Source of the DNA: Clavelina lepadiformis
Taxonomy: Eukaryota; Chordata; Ascidiacea; Aplousobranchia; Clavelinidae
Direction: 5' to 3'
Length of the DNA: 64,000 nucleotides
Assembly: GCF_947623445.1 (NCBI RefSeq)
Contig: NC_135241.1
Span: 19,284,501-19,348,500 of the forward strand
Shown here: one piece after another, positions 14,673 through 40,034 of the stretch
Position numbering within the stretch: position 1 is the stretch's first letter
Layout: each line of letters starts with the position of its first letter
The notes under the pieces: model-generated
What the model saw: the letters and a program-made list of their open reading frames with translations, nothing else
Database searches by the model: none
Told to the model about the DNA's origin: nothing
Program-made: the position numbers and the translations under genes

Positions 14673-14956
14673 CAGGGGTTTTCAAATGATTTCTGCCATG
14701 ATTCACCACAACCAAACCTGACAACGTGATGATCCACTAAATACGAATAGTAAACATATTGGACATGCTTTAATTTTTATGGTGCTTTATTTATGTAAGT
14801 GTACCCTACATTGTAGGGCCTACAACATATTTATAACTTTGTAAAAGTCAAAAGTGAAGTTTGCTACAGCTTCAAGAGTGTTTCAACACTACATTGTAAG
14901 ATCCACACAAAAAGTTGAAAAGATCCGGATCGAGATCCGCCATTTGAACACCCCCG
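14673..14956. mobile_element. hAT-like MITE, 284 bp, 8-bp target duplication
   Basis: The left end reads CAGGGGTTTTCAAATG and the right end, reverse complemented, CGGGGGTGTTCAAATG (14 of 16 match). The element is flanked by the exact 8-bp duplication GTATAGAT (14665-14672 and 14957-14964). The CAGGGG start and 8-bp duplication are typical of hAT transposons. No transposase frame is present, so it is a non-autonomous element. Confidence 0.85.
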
Positions 14957-16078
14957 GTATAGATCATCATTTGCAACACACAGGATGTATCGTTCTGAAC
15001 TTAACCCATTTTGTCAGATCTACAGGAAATATGTTTGTATCCTTGATACTTTCTATGAATGATTTCGGTCCCAATCTTGACCAGCATTTTCTCAGTAAAT
15101 ATTGACTGATTTTGAGAAACTCAACAAATAATTTTTTCAAACATAGAAAAGTAAAGGTCGTATATATCAAGTGGAATATCATTTAATACCAGGCCTGTTT
15201 TTCTAATTACTTTTACTCTGATATATTTTGTAAATGGAATAGCATACCATACACTTGTTATGACAACAAAATTGATTTCAATGACCAATTCAGTCATTTT
15301 TAGTGATCAAGTTATTGTAATCACCCAATGCTTATTATACACAACTGCATTTTGTCAGATATATTGTATACATACATAACATCCTTAAAGTGCAGAATTT
15401 TTTGAAATGACTGAGCAAATCTGGTGGAACTAAAAACAAAGCCTGAACTCATATATTTAAATTCTAAACAGACCTCAGTTTAGTTCAGAAACTGTTTCTA
15501 TTTTATTGTCACTTCCAAATTAAGACTTGAAATGCCATGAATAGACAGTGAAACCACAAAAATACCTGATACATTAAACATCAAATTATGCTAAACAGTA
15601 CATGAATAATTGATTTTACACATCTTATTTCGCCTTAACGTTGGTTTGATAGGACAATTGCATTAAATTTTCATAAAAGTTTACGTTTAATGAATATATG
15701 AATTTCCATTGATCGCGTCAAACATAGAAAGTGTAAATTAATTATCAAATACAAACTGAACTGAACTGTCTCAAAACAATATGTCTGACATAAAATTTCT
15801 AATTACTTGCTGACGCATTACTTTGCAGATTTATAACAATAAACCTTTAATAAATTACTCTAGTACCAGTAATTGTAGCAACAAGTTTTTAATAATATAA
15901 TGCACCAAAATACAAACTTCATTTCAGATGCAGCATTATATATTTTTTAACAATTGGAATGTTCAACCATAAATACATCTAAGTGAAAACTTATTATATG
16001 TTAGCCAATGCAAGGAGGTGGAAGCAATTATATGATGTACAGGAAGTGACAAATATAGCCTACAAGGGTTGAAAAACT

Positions 16079-16180
16079 GGGTCTAGTATACAAGTGCACA
16101 ACCAGAGGACGTCACAATTTGAGTAGCTGGGGTCTAGTATACAAAGGCATCCTGTGGTTTTGCACTTGTATACTAGACAC
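16079..16180. mobile_element. Short MITE with 20-bp terminal inverted repeats (GTCTAGTATACAAGTGCA family)
   Basis: The left end is GGGTCTAGTATACAAGTGCA and the right end, reverse complemented, is GTGTCTAGTATACAAGTGCA (19 of 20). It is flanked by the 8-bp duplication GAAAAACT (16071-16078 and 16181-16188). A third, internal copy of the end (GGGGTCTAGTATACAA) sits near 16129-16144. Related copies occur at 55995-56100, 38645-38665, about 20708-20775 and about 56232-56250. Confidence 0.8.
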
Positions 16181-16554
16181 GAAAAACTAAGCCAGTTCAA
16201 TACATTTACTACTGAAAACATATGCTAATACTTTTTTCAAATCCTATTGCTGTTATAAATAGAACTTAGTAAATCACATACAGTACATGGCACATCAACA
16301 TTTAGTTGCAAGCAGTATATGGAATGCACGAACCAACAATACAACTTAACCTCGAGTTAAAATAATCTTACATATTTATACCTTTAAATATTTTGACCTA
16401 ACCAATAAGAATTCCAAAACAAGAATGTGGAACATAAGAACATATTAAAAAATATCATACAAAATATTATGAATTTACAGTGCGATGATGTATTACAAAA
16501 TAAAACTGCAATCTATATAATTTGTGTACTGGTATTACTGCAATTTTAATGCAA

Positions 16555-16767
16555 TTACTCCACTTGACTTAATTCATTTTCATCTACTCCTGCTTGAGAT
16601 AAGAGTTCGGCAATGTTCTTCTCCAAATCATCAATTCTACCTCCCATGTCATCAATACGATTAACAATATTTTCTGACATGCTCTGGAATTTGCCTTGCA
16701 TATCCTGCAGAGTCTGCTGAACAAAGGTTGTCAGATCTTGAACGCTTTTTGGGTCGTTGTCAGCCAT
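16555..16767 (-). CDS. HSBP1: Heat shock factor-binding protein 1
   Basis: This is an intronless 70-residue frame that starts [15 protein letters not shown] and carries the diagnostic core [19 protein letters not shown]. The length is close to the vertebrate protein (about 76 residues). HSBP1 is a small nuclear and cytosolic coiled-coil protein that forms trimers or hexamers and binds the heptad-repeat region of trimeric HSF1, damping the heat-shock response. It has also been linked to the WASH complex through related coiled coils. The heptad pattern is visible through most of the sequence ([16 protein letters not shown], then [19 protein letters not shown]). The start is chosen because MA(D/E)xDPK is the usual N-terminus. 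On the minus strand the ATG is preceded by ttgttttaaatag and AG, which could serve as a trans-splice acceptor. It is a good single-gene call on the strand opposite to its neighbours. Confidence 0.95.
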   Translation of the reverse strand: MADNDPKSVQDLTTFVQQTLQDMQGKFQSMSENIVNRIDDMGGRIDDLEKNIAELLSQAGVDENELSQVE

Positions 16768-17739
16768 CTCTATTTAAAACAACTAGCAACAATTGCGGGC
16801 AAAACAGATAGATTACCAAACTTTAAATATCACTTGTTTTGCCTTATTCGACCTGCTCGTACAACGTTTAACAAATTTAAACCGATCCCAAACGGACACC
16901 GTTATTTACACTGACAACAAAAAACGTCCGTCCACTGAATCTACTTCTGTACTATACTTTGTACTCGGGCTCATACGCTTGTACAAGCCTTATACATAAT
17001 GGAAGTATGCTACCGTTTTCGCGCTAGACTGAATGACAAATTTTATTAACAAAGCCTTTAATATCTTTTCATAAAAACCACAAGTGAGTGTGTAACAAAG
17101 ATATTTACCTTCGTTTTAGGTAATCTCTTAGCGTCGTATTTGGTCAAAAGCCGGCTATTCAAACAAGAATAGCGTTCTACGTCTCCACAAACCTACAAAG
17201 AAATAACGCGTCTGAACAAGTGGTCTGTTTTCAAAGGCGGTCACTCGTATCCAAAAGAATGTCAGCGCGTAAGGGGGCGTTCAACTGTTTGCAGTGTGGG
17301 GTATTCTATGTTGAAATACAAGCAGAGTGTTTCACTCGACCTTTAAACGATAAAAGATATTGGAAATACTGAAGTTTTGATGCACATACCGCAATAGAGA
17401 TAAAAATTAACCATTTGTATTTGAAGCTATAAATATCTGTTTTAGTTGCAGACCATCATTGATCTCTAAACCGTGAAACGATACGAAAAGGCGGAAACAA
17501 TTCTCGCGGACATTCAAATTGAATTAACTTTTTCAGTGTGTAACTAATACACTGTGTGGCAACGTAGCAAGCGAACCTAGGTTTGATAAAAGTCTTAACA
17601 GGCAATTGTGTTGTAAGAGTAACGAATAAGCCTGGGTGTGAGCAGGGAGCTGCTATTTTCGATAAATGTGTTATGTTTATGCTGGTTGAATTCTTGTGCT
17701 TTAGTTGGACTTTGTCACGGCTCATGTCTCAACAGAACC

Positions 17740-17860
17740 AATAGCCTACATGGAAGCGAGATTCATAATACCTTCTCCAAAGACTTTACTAAGATTCGAA
17801 CTTGGGATTGCGCGACGATATCCTAACTAACCACTGTAGTCACCGGGTTGACTGTTATGT
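17740..17860 (-). repeat. tRNA-derived SINE-like segment
   Basis: On the minus strand the segment reads TGACTACAGTGGTTAGTTAG (A-box like) followed about 30 bases later by AAGTTCGAATCTTAG (B-box like), the spacing of a Pol III type 2 promoter. The body cannot be folded into a full tRNA and no canonical 3' half follows, so it is better read as a tRNA-derived SINE or tRNA pseudogene. Confidence 0.5.
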
Positions 17861-20707
17861 AATCCAAGTGTCTGTCAAAATGAATGAGAAATGCACGCTG
17901 TGGAATTACCAATTCAATTTTTCGTTGAAAACGTCTCAGTGACAAACCTCTACTGATATGATTTCCTCAAACCACGTCTTCAGAATTCTGGAGACAGTTC
18001 CTGCTTTGGCTTAAAATTTGGTTTGTTCTGGGCACAAGCGATACAATCTTGGTGCCTAATCGTTTATTCAATGTTTAAGTTTGTTTAGTAAACCATGGGG
18101 TTTCCCAAAGCTTCGCGTCTGCGGATTTGATCGAGAAGCAAACAAAGTTTTGCCCGAAGATTTGAAATATCATATGTAAACGCAGAGTAGTTCAAAAAGC
18201 AATAGTGATCAACTTTATTTAAGGTAAAACGGTAGATACCTATGTTAATAGGTAGTTATACCCAGGGTCTGCTATACCTTTGTAGAGCTCGGCGACAATG
18301 ACCGCTAGGTAGCGGCAGGGCAAAACGTTCATTTGCTTCAAAGTCCATCCGTGTTGTTCATATTTATTACACATCGCACAGTATTTCGAAATAGTTGACT
18401 TTTAAACACAAAAACACACGGTCGCTCTTTCGAGATGCCTCGTTTCCACATCCCACACAAAGTTATGTCGGCGTAGACTAATTCAGAAACGGCTATTTTG
18501 TCTACTGTGTAAAAAGCATTCTTTTTAAAAAGTGGAGATGTTTCACTAATTTCGGGTTACTTAGGGTGGACACGCACTTCTATCAATCATTTTATTTTTC
18601 GTCAAAACCACGGTGGGGCGAAAAATCAAGCCAGTTGTTACTAACACGCGCCAATAAACCGGAAAAAGTGACAAAGCCGAAAAGGCTTAAAACGTGCTCA
18701 AAAATCATTAAGGTAATAATTGCTGGTAACAACTAAAAGTCTAACACGGCCACTAAACCCATAATTAGTTAAATCATAAGTTGACAAAAGCGAAATTAAG
18801 CAGACGTGCAGGTGGTGTGTTCAAGCAACAGATGAATGAAAATCGCTTCAATGCTGTACATCAGTGTATGAGAAAAGAAAACCTACCGTAAAAGCATTCC
18901 GGTACTTAAGTTTTAGCATTTTTAACGCTGATTAATTGCTTACTGGTTATACTTTTATAAATTGTAAAAAAGTTTGGAATGCAACTCAAAATGGGAAAAA
19001 AGCTTTTTCTGACAACAGCGCCTTTTTCAATGTACTCGCTCCACGCCCACCAATATCGTATAAACCTGGCTACGCCCCTGATTAAAAGTAGAGTTTGGTT
19101 AAGTATTCGCATTGTTATAATCACTCATGATCATCTTCCATGCTTTCATCACATGTGGTCAAAGCATCATTTTTGACACTTTTTTATTTTCGTTTAGGTC
19201 TACACCCTTCACTTTTTTGATCACCCTCATCGTTGCTTTTACTCGGTTACACAGCAATTTTTCTTTTCCTATTTCACGACGTTTCGTCGTCAATTCCGTT
19301 CATATCTCTTAACATATTAATCACAGAGCTGAAAACACTGCTGCTGACATCCTCTATGCTTTCATTGCTGTTATTGTGACGTTGCAACGCAAAAGCTGAC
19401 GTATGCTTAAAACGCATACTTTTCTGGAAGATTTCACTCTATTGAAATCCAACACCTTAGGGCTAGGTTGCAAATTACGCTTACTTATTGGTAGGTTACT
19501 TGGAACATTGTTGATCGTTCAACATCACCTCACCAGTAAATGCAGAGCTTAGCTAATCCGACATACCTAAAACTTTAGTAAAACTGGAATTTTTTCTTAC
19601 CGTTAGTCAAAACTACGCCAACGAAATTTGCTACCAATGTTTTGCCCCAAGCCAAGAGCATTTCCATGATATTCAGTTACAACTTAAATGAGTTTGGAAG
19701 CTGGACTACAAATTTCTTCCTCTATACGGGTCTAAATACAACTTCACTGGTGTAATAAATTTATTATGGTCAGAAAATGTTAGAAGCTGCTTAAAACGAT
19801 TTGAATAAAAAGAGCAAAAGGGAGGCTTCTGTTTAAGCAAAACACCGTATTTATTTATTTGTTTTTCAAGTCAAATGTTGAATTTGAAATATAAGATGTC
19901 TGTAACATAAAATGGATGTCAGTGAAGCGAAGACCCTCACTATAAATAACAAAGCCATAACAAAATTCCTTGACTGGATTTCGTGGTTAGGTTTGAGTTG
20001 TGGTAGTTTGATTTCTTGCCACCTCAGGCTTTATTTCATGACAAAGCGTCATGCTTGATTGAAAGTATGTTTAGCTGCAGTGATCTTTGATTTTTTTATG
20101 CTGTCGCAATGGTGTCCAGCTGATAGGCTGCTGACTGTTAATGGTTATCATTTAACATGCTGGCCCATATAACCTATTAGGCCTAGCTATTACACTATGC
20201 AAATGCAATAGTTCTTTAGTTGTACGTATATTTTCGTTACATACTTGGTACCACAGTCTGATTATATCAGGTGGTATGTTCACCCAAATGCCACAATTAT
20301 GAAGTAGAGACTATTTTTTGATGTGGCTTAAAGTAGTGAAGCTATTTAACTCAACTGGGCTTAAGGAAAAATATTATAACATTTCATACATTCATCTCAT
20401 AATTTAGACTAATGGTCTCAGCGAGGACAGTAGCTTCCAGGCAGGTATCACACTTTATATTACGGATCATTTTGGCGTCTGGTGCCCTCCTTGTATGTAT
20501 GTTGTATGATGCATCAGACAAATCTGGCAAAGAAAGTTGGCTTCTGCACCCATTTTCTGGCATAGAATTGCTGTTTTGCACTATATTCTATATTACAAGT
20601 AGCCTATTATTTTGACATGGCGCAAATTTTGTTACATCATTTATCAGCTATTTATTCAGCGCACTGAAAGCAAACTTTCTAGTAGGGATTTGGCGTAAAT
20701 CTTCTAC

Positions 20708-20775
20708 TGTGGGGGTCAAGTATACAAATGTATCATGTCACATGATTGTACAATGTATACCTCTGCACTAGAATG
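20708..20775. mobile_element. Degraded copy of the GTCTAGTATACAA MITE
   Basis: GGGGTCAAGTATACAAATG at the left and TGTATACCTCTGCACTAGA at the right resemble the ends of the element at 16079-16180 with several substitutions. No clear target duplication is seen. Confidence 0.4.
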
Positions 20776-21256
20776 ATGATGATTAAATTACAAAGTCAAG
20801 GGTTTGTAGAATTTGAACTTGACGAAAATGGTAAATGTGTGTCTTTGATTATTATCATACATTCGAGCTCAGCAGTGGGTAATCTGCGGCCCACGCTTTT
20901 ATTTTGTGATGCTTAATGTAATTAATACTGAACATAATCATGCATGTTTTTGTTAGGCAATCAGAATTATTTATTCTACCAATTATATTATTCATTGACT
21001 TAACTTAGATGGTACAGCTAAAGCCTATCCTATATGTATGTTCTCTGAGTTTATTTTTTTGTAACCACGAACAAGGCAATCCATATTATTATTTTATAAA
21101 AGAGAAAAGCAGTACAAGAGCTCGTGTTTGCTATAGCACCATTCTTTTCGCTCCCCACAGGCAATAGTGAATAAAAGAACAATACAAGCTACCACTGAAA
21201 ATTTTTGTAGAGCTGGTAGCCTACAGATGGGACCAAATGACTTAACAAATTTATTA

Positions 21257-21264
21257 TGACGTCA
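21257..21264. promoter_or_regulatory. CRE-type palindrome TGACGTCA upstream of NEDD4
   Basis: A perfect TGACGTCA octamer (CREB/ATF-type site) lies about 300 bp upstream of the proposed first NEDD4 coding exon. Promoter function is inferred only from motif and position. Confidence 0.3.
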
Positions 21265-21561
21265 TGAATTGTTATGACATGGCCTCATTGTGAAAACTCA
21301 ACATACAATGCGGCTCTTGGGTCAAAAAGTTTTGTGCACCCGTTTTAGCTTTAGCTTGATTGAAAAGATAAAATGCGAAATAGTTTAACTATGATATGTT
21401 TTAGATTGTTTTAGAACTTTTAATTGTCATCGTGATCAATATCATGGATATTACTGTGTGAAATAGAACGAAGAGCAGTTGCTGTTCTCTCAATAAAAAT
21501 TTTTTGTATGGTGTATTGATATACTGTTGGACTTACATCTGTGGATATCCATTGTTTGCCA

Positions 21562-35375
<13,814 letters not shown>

Positions 35376-36144
35376 TCATGCGCAGCCGGTGCTCTTATAA
35401 ACTCTCTTAAAGTATTAATTTCTTACTCATTGACTTGCACTCGAAGGACGTTTCGCTCGGCGCCCTTACTTGACTTTGCGACTGTTCATGGCATCGTTTT
35501 AACCCAGCAAATACCGGTAGTCTGCCTTTTCCTGACTTTGACTATTGATTTAAGATGTACACGACTTTTTAAGGTGAAGTTGCTTGTTTTTATAATACTC
35601 TAACGTTGTATTTACCAGTTCATGCAAATTTAGTGATGCAGGCAAATAGGATAACAATACAAACTATAGGTGACGTGCTAGACGCGTTTGCACTGCGCTA
35701 TATTCGTGCGCTTTTTTGATTTGTTGCTATTAAGAACATCAGTGTAATACAATATTTAGTCTTTTCGTGGCTCGAAACAACGGTAAATTTTTCGTTCTTT
35801 TAGTCATACAATATTTCATATTAACATTGCCCGGGTGTAAGAAAGGAATGTTTTAAAATCTAATTTATCCGCTTTTTATTGTGGTGTAGATTTTAAATTT
35901 GTTTGTTTGTTCATCGGAAACATGTTCTTAGGAAATTGCAACGTTTATACGTAAATAGACTCTAGCGATGGTGTACTGTTTCTATGGAATTTGGTCATGT
36001 GTGTCACACGTCTGCTTTTTTAAAACGTCTTAACCGAAACTGCTTCCAATAATTCGTGTGAACATAGATATTTAACGAAATATTACACATTTTGCGATTT
36101 TACTGATTTATAAACATCTTTAAATTCTTGTGGGTGACCTCTAG

Positions 36145-36177
36145 CAACCCATGCTTTAACTGTTAAAGCATGGGTTG
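36145..36177. repeat. Perfect 16-bp stem hairpin downstream of NEDD4
   Basis: CAACCCATGCTTTAAC is followed by a single T and then by its exact reverse complement. This lies about 770 bases after the NEDD4 stop, possibly within the 3' UTR. Confidence 0.8.
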
Positions 36178-36921
36178 TTAAAGTTTAACAGACGCTTTCA
36201 TAGCAACGTTTGTATAAAGAATTTTTCAACGTGAAAATTAAGTATTTTCAATTGTATCAACGCAATACGTCGTACACAATTGCCTTCAATTTGTGTCCTG
36301 CTTAGACTAATTCGAAACATAGCATTATTGATGGTGTAGCTTGATCAAATTGTAGTTCAAAGTGTAGTATATCTTTGCTGTTTCTACAACAAGGCTATAA
36401 TTTGAAAGTAACGCCTCAGGTATCCTATTTCAATTGAAACTGTTTTTAACTAATTAAGCTTATGATCTGGTACGTTGTTGTTATGGGCTTATTGTAAACA
36501 ATTTCCAAGTGTTCGCTGGTTTCTGTGAAATCGAACAAATGACACTGAATATGCGACTAATACTGGCTAATAAATTAAAAACAAATTGCTTGATCTAAAT
36601 TGCCAGAGACGTAGCGTATATGCAGGTAAATCAAGGCTGTAATAATATCACAGGACTAAAACCAAATTTGTCAAGAACCAAATCAAATCCGTAAAGTATT
36701 TCACCAAGTCATTTACATCAGATGTTGATGGTTTCTCATTTCTCTTATGGTGTGTTACCTGTTATTATCTATTCTAGGGTAAATCTTGTTTATGTTTTAT
36801 ACTTAGTTAAACGATTTGTCTGTTTTTGGCGTTATTACGTTAGCGGTCGAGGCTAATCGTAGAGCCCGGTGCCTGAATTTTTGTTGACCAAATTAAATAG
36901 ACTTATTTTTGCTCGCAAGTA

Positions 36922-37065
36922 AGGGACCTAGTTTGCAATAGAAAGTTTTCAGGGGACAAACTTATTGTGTTATGCATGTTATTGGCAGTAAAAGAATATA
37001 AGTGCAAGTAGGAATTCCAAAAAGTTGAGGGGACATGTCCCCGTCCACCCCGGAAATAGGTCCCT
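36922..37065. mobile_element. Small MITE-like inverted repeat (AGGGACCTA ends)
   Basis: AGGGACCTAGTTT at the left and AAATAGGTCCCT at the right are near-perfect inverted repeats 144 bp apart. The target duplication could not be identified, so the ends are approximate. Confidence 0.45.
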
Positions 37066-38644
37066 GGCTTCTTGGCAATAAAGCATTAATTAGCGCTTGC
37101 TTCTATTTAATGGTTACTACGAACGGTTCCTTATTTCGAAAAGACTACAAAAATATATGAAACAAACCTATCGGAAAAAAGGACACAGTTATGCTCGGTA
37201 ACCGGGACTCGAGTGGTAGGCAACACAATGCGGAATCATCATTGAGTTTAAGTGGTGCATGATTTTTCAGTTCAAAATTAAAGATTTTTATTATACTATA
37301 TACATTACAAAATGCAGATTATGTCCAAGATCATTGAAGTGAGTTGTAATTGTTGCTAATAATAGATCTAATTCATACAAATATAGCCTACTTCATCTTA
37401 AAATAGATTGCAAAAGTATTTTCATTAATGAAATAAAACTAGGCTACTGTAACTTGATAATTTGTAAAATGGTAGGCTGCAGGCTTTACTACCCAAAGAC
37501 TTACAGGTTGGCAACTCATATAGGATTGCTTAAATATTACAAGTAATTCAAAGTAAAACCGATTTTTGTATTGCCGGTGGCATGCCAATTTCATTCCGGG
37601 CATTGCGACGCAAAGGTTTGGCATATTACAGCAAAAGTTTTTCGCTCAAAAACCTCCGAGATTGCCCTCGGGTTCGGGGAATAATTACAAAATTACCAAC
37701 TTAACTCACCAACAACAAAGCAATACGTACAAACTCAACGGGAATACAAGGTTTTTGATCATAGAACTTGCACAAAGTCATGCGAAATTTTTACGTCACA
37801 GTGCCCAGACCAATTTGGCACGACATCGGCGGACGAGCTTGCCAAGAATCCATAATATTTCTTCACGATTATGATTGTACTGCACGGTAACAATCATACC
37901 ACCCGTGCAATCATAGCGCCCGATTTGCGTTGCATTCATTTTATAACTTTAGTAGGCTTAACGGGTAACTGAAGTTTTTCAACATAGTTTTAAAAAGGGA
38001 TAAAAGGGAAATTACAAACAAAATTTTACTATCAGTTTTGTTTTACCAAATCGTGGTGATGTCATATATACACCTTTCCAACAATTTTATGAAAACGCTT
38101 TTGCCAAACACTTGTAAACGAAAAAAGGGCCACTTTCACATCCACGTATTTACGTATTTTCACGTATTTATAATGAAGCTTGGTTAACATCAAAGACACG
38201 CTAATAAAAGATAATTTGTTGAGTTGACAAAATTTACCGAGTTACTCATTTTGTTTACGTCAGAACATGAGGTTACCAACAAACAACCGCTCTAGTTTTC
38301 CCTTCCGCAATTTCTCAAAGTAAATGACATTAATTGAGCATTTTAGCTTATAAACCTTTAATTTGTGCGCCGTGCAAACTGTGCGCCATTATTTTCAAAT
38401 CTGTGCGCCAAGGTCACAGGTCAAACAACCGCGAATCGGGCATGCTATTTGCACGGTGTTTCGTCATTCATAACAACGTAACGTAAACTAAAGCAGAGAT
38501 TGTTAGCAAATTTTACGACAAACTGTCAGCCTCATAATAATAATTAAGCACTTACTTTGTGCATTCATTAGAATTTATTAATCTGTCGAAGTTATCATAG
38601 CCTACGTAGACTAGTAATTTTTTTGAATTAGAGGTACAGTTGTC

Positions 38645-38665
38645 GGGTCTAGTATACAAGTGCAC
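38645..38665. mobile_element. Solo terminal repeat of the GTCTAGTATACAA MITE
   Basis: The sequence GGGTCTAGTATACAAGTGCA is identical over 20 bases to the left end of the element at 16079. No matching right end is found nearby. It lies 113 bases before the RNF168-like start codon. Confidence 0.6.
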
Positions 38666-38777
38666 GTGTTGTGATGATGACAGTAATTGCTTGGTCTAAC
38701 TCTTGTTGTTGCGTCAGTTACAGTTATGTGATTGGTTTCAACGTAAACTGTTGTAGCCTAGATTAATTGAATGCGGA

Positions 38778-39593
38778 ATGATGTTGTCATCGTCTAATAT
38801 TGAAGAGAACACAATTATGTGTCCAATTTGTTTGGACGTATTTGTTGAACCTATCACGCTAATGTGTGATCATGAACTTTGTAAGCAGTGTTACAATGAA
38901 CACTTCAATAAAGCTGATTTTCGTTGCCCAATGTGCAAGAAACGATTGAGCACTTGGGCCAGGAAAGCAGCATCAAGTGGCACTCTTGTTAACCAGTCAA
39001 AATGGAAATATATTCAAGAAAATTTTTCTGAACTTGTCCAAAAGCGATTAAATGGTGAAGAAACTGACACTTTTACTATAGTAACATCAAAACGTCTAAT
39101 GATTGCAGAAACTGGAGAAGTTCACAATGAATATCTCGAAATGAAAGATAAATTTGAGAAGGAAAGACAAGCTCAAAAAGACGAAGAGGAATCTGCATCT
39201 CTGAAATTGATTGAGCAGTTGGTTAATGACGAAAAAGAAGAAGCTGAAAAAGTAAGGCAAAAACAGATTATACAAGATGAAAAATTAGCAACTGTGATCA
39301 GTGCTCAGTTAAATACACCTGTTTCTCCAAACACTGTTGGCAAGAAATTGCTGCGATCCACCACAACATCAGCTAAAAAGAGGAAAGCAAATTTAACTCC
39401 TGTTGTCAAGAGAAGAAATTCTATTGATAAGTACTGTGTTCGAAAACCTCCCTTTGAAAGTGAAAAAGAGAATAATGCGCTAAATAACATCATGTCTACA
39501 AGGCAGTTGTCTCCGTCTTCTCCTGAAAGTAATTACGAAAGCAACTCATCAGATGGAAAACGATGCAAAATAGCTTTAGATTTAAAAGACTAA
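38778..39593 (+). CDS. RNF168/RNF169-type RING E3 ubiquitin ligase, intronless
   Basis: This is a single-exon frame of 271 residues. The N-terminal C3HC4 RING (residues 15-53) shows CPICLDVFVEPITLMCDH, CKQC and CPMC. It is followed by the RNF168-typical LSTWARK and SGTLVNQSKWKYIQENF. A charged helix (about 115-180) holds EVHNEYLEMKDKFEKERQAQ, SLKLIEQLVNDEKEEAEK and QDEKLATVISAQLN, which correspond to the UMI and MIU1 ubiquitin-binding region of RNF168. The C-terminus is basic and Ser-rich (KKRKANLTPVVKRRNSIDK). RNF168 ubiquitinates H2A at Lys13/15 at DNA breaks to recruit repair factors. The protein is about half the length of human RNF168 (571 residues), so the distal MIU2 region may be missing. 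No acceptor or donor suggests further exons. It lies 457 bases upstream of TIMM44 on the same strand. The choice between RNF168 and RNF169 is unsettled; the chordate ancestor probably had one gene. Confidence 0.87.
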   Translation: MMLSSSNIEENTIMCPICLDVFVEPITLMCDHELCKQCYNEHFNKADFRCPMCKKRLSTWARKAASSGTLVNQSKWKYIQENFSELVQKRLNGEETDTFTIVTSKRLMIAETGEVHNEYLEMKDKFEKERQAQKDEEESASLKLIEQLVNDEKEEAEKVRQKQIIQDEKLATVISAQLNTPVSPNTVGKKLLRSTTTSAKKRKANLTPVVKRRNSIDKYCVRKPPFESEKENNALNNIMSTRQLSPSSPESNYESNSSDGKRCKIALDLKD

Positions 39594-40034
39594 GTTTATT
39601 TTCTATTTTTTTTGTATAGGTTATTGTGTTTATCTTCAAATTTGTTACAATATTCGCAATTTAAAAATGCTGTATTGAAAAGAGTGCTTCTACTTGTAGC
39701 AACCAGTTCTACAGTTTTTGTGACTAATGATATATATCACATTTATCTGACATGTAAAACTTATTCTTTGTTTTTGTTAAATACTTCCTGATTTTTTGTT
39801 TTGATTCCATGTTATGCTGTTTTTGCAACTTGAAACACTGCATGATGTTTTTTTGATATTTGTTTTTCAATGCATGAATAACTACAGGTAAATGTTCTTC
39901 TGTCTGTCACATATTATTTGTTTTGGATATAGTTTGTTACACTTTATAGAAACTGGAATATGAGGATTTTTGTTTGATTTTCTACCTGCAGTGTTTGTTT
40001 GTTCTGATTGTTCATTTTTACTATTCAACTTCTT

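Larger units (their letters stand above)
14305..16550. other. Intergenic spacer between the PLEKHA-like gene and HSBP1
   Basis: AT-rich sequence without a recognisable gene. It holds a hAT-like MITE with target duplication (14673-14956) and a second, smaller MITE (16079-16180). The small frames on both strands around 14430-15180 overlap the MITE or show no protein family. Confidence 0.6.
16768..21561. other. Spacer between HSBP1 and NEDD4, repeat-bearing
   Basis: No protein-coding exon could be supported. The stretch contains a tRNA-derived SINE-like segment (17740-17860), a degraded MITE (about 20708-20775), a possible hAT remnant beginning CAGTGGGTAATCTGCGGCCC (20875), and a TGACGTCA palindrome at 21257-21264, some 300 bases before the proposed NEDD4 start. 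The 5' UTR and promoter of NEDD4 should lie in the right part. Confidence 0.5.
35376..38777. other. NEDD4 3' region and spacer before the RNF168-like gene
   Basis: Presumed NEDD4 3' UTR and intergenic DNA. AATAAA hexamers occur at 36569-36574 and further right; none is close to the stop. It contains a 33-base hairpin (36145-36177), a small MITE-like inverted repeat (36922-37065) and one end of the GTCTAGTATACAA MITE (38645-38665). No gene was recognised; the frame at 37566-37874 has no known family. Confidence 0.55.

Noticed and set aside
20875..21345. Possible hAT element starting CAGTGGGTAATCTGCGGCCC and ending near GTTTTGTGCACCCG
   Set aside because: The ends agree poorly and no 8-bp target duplication could be found.
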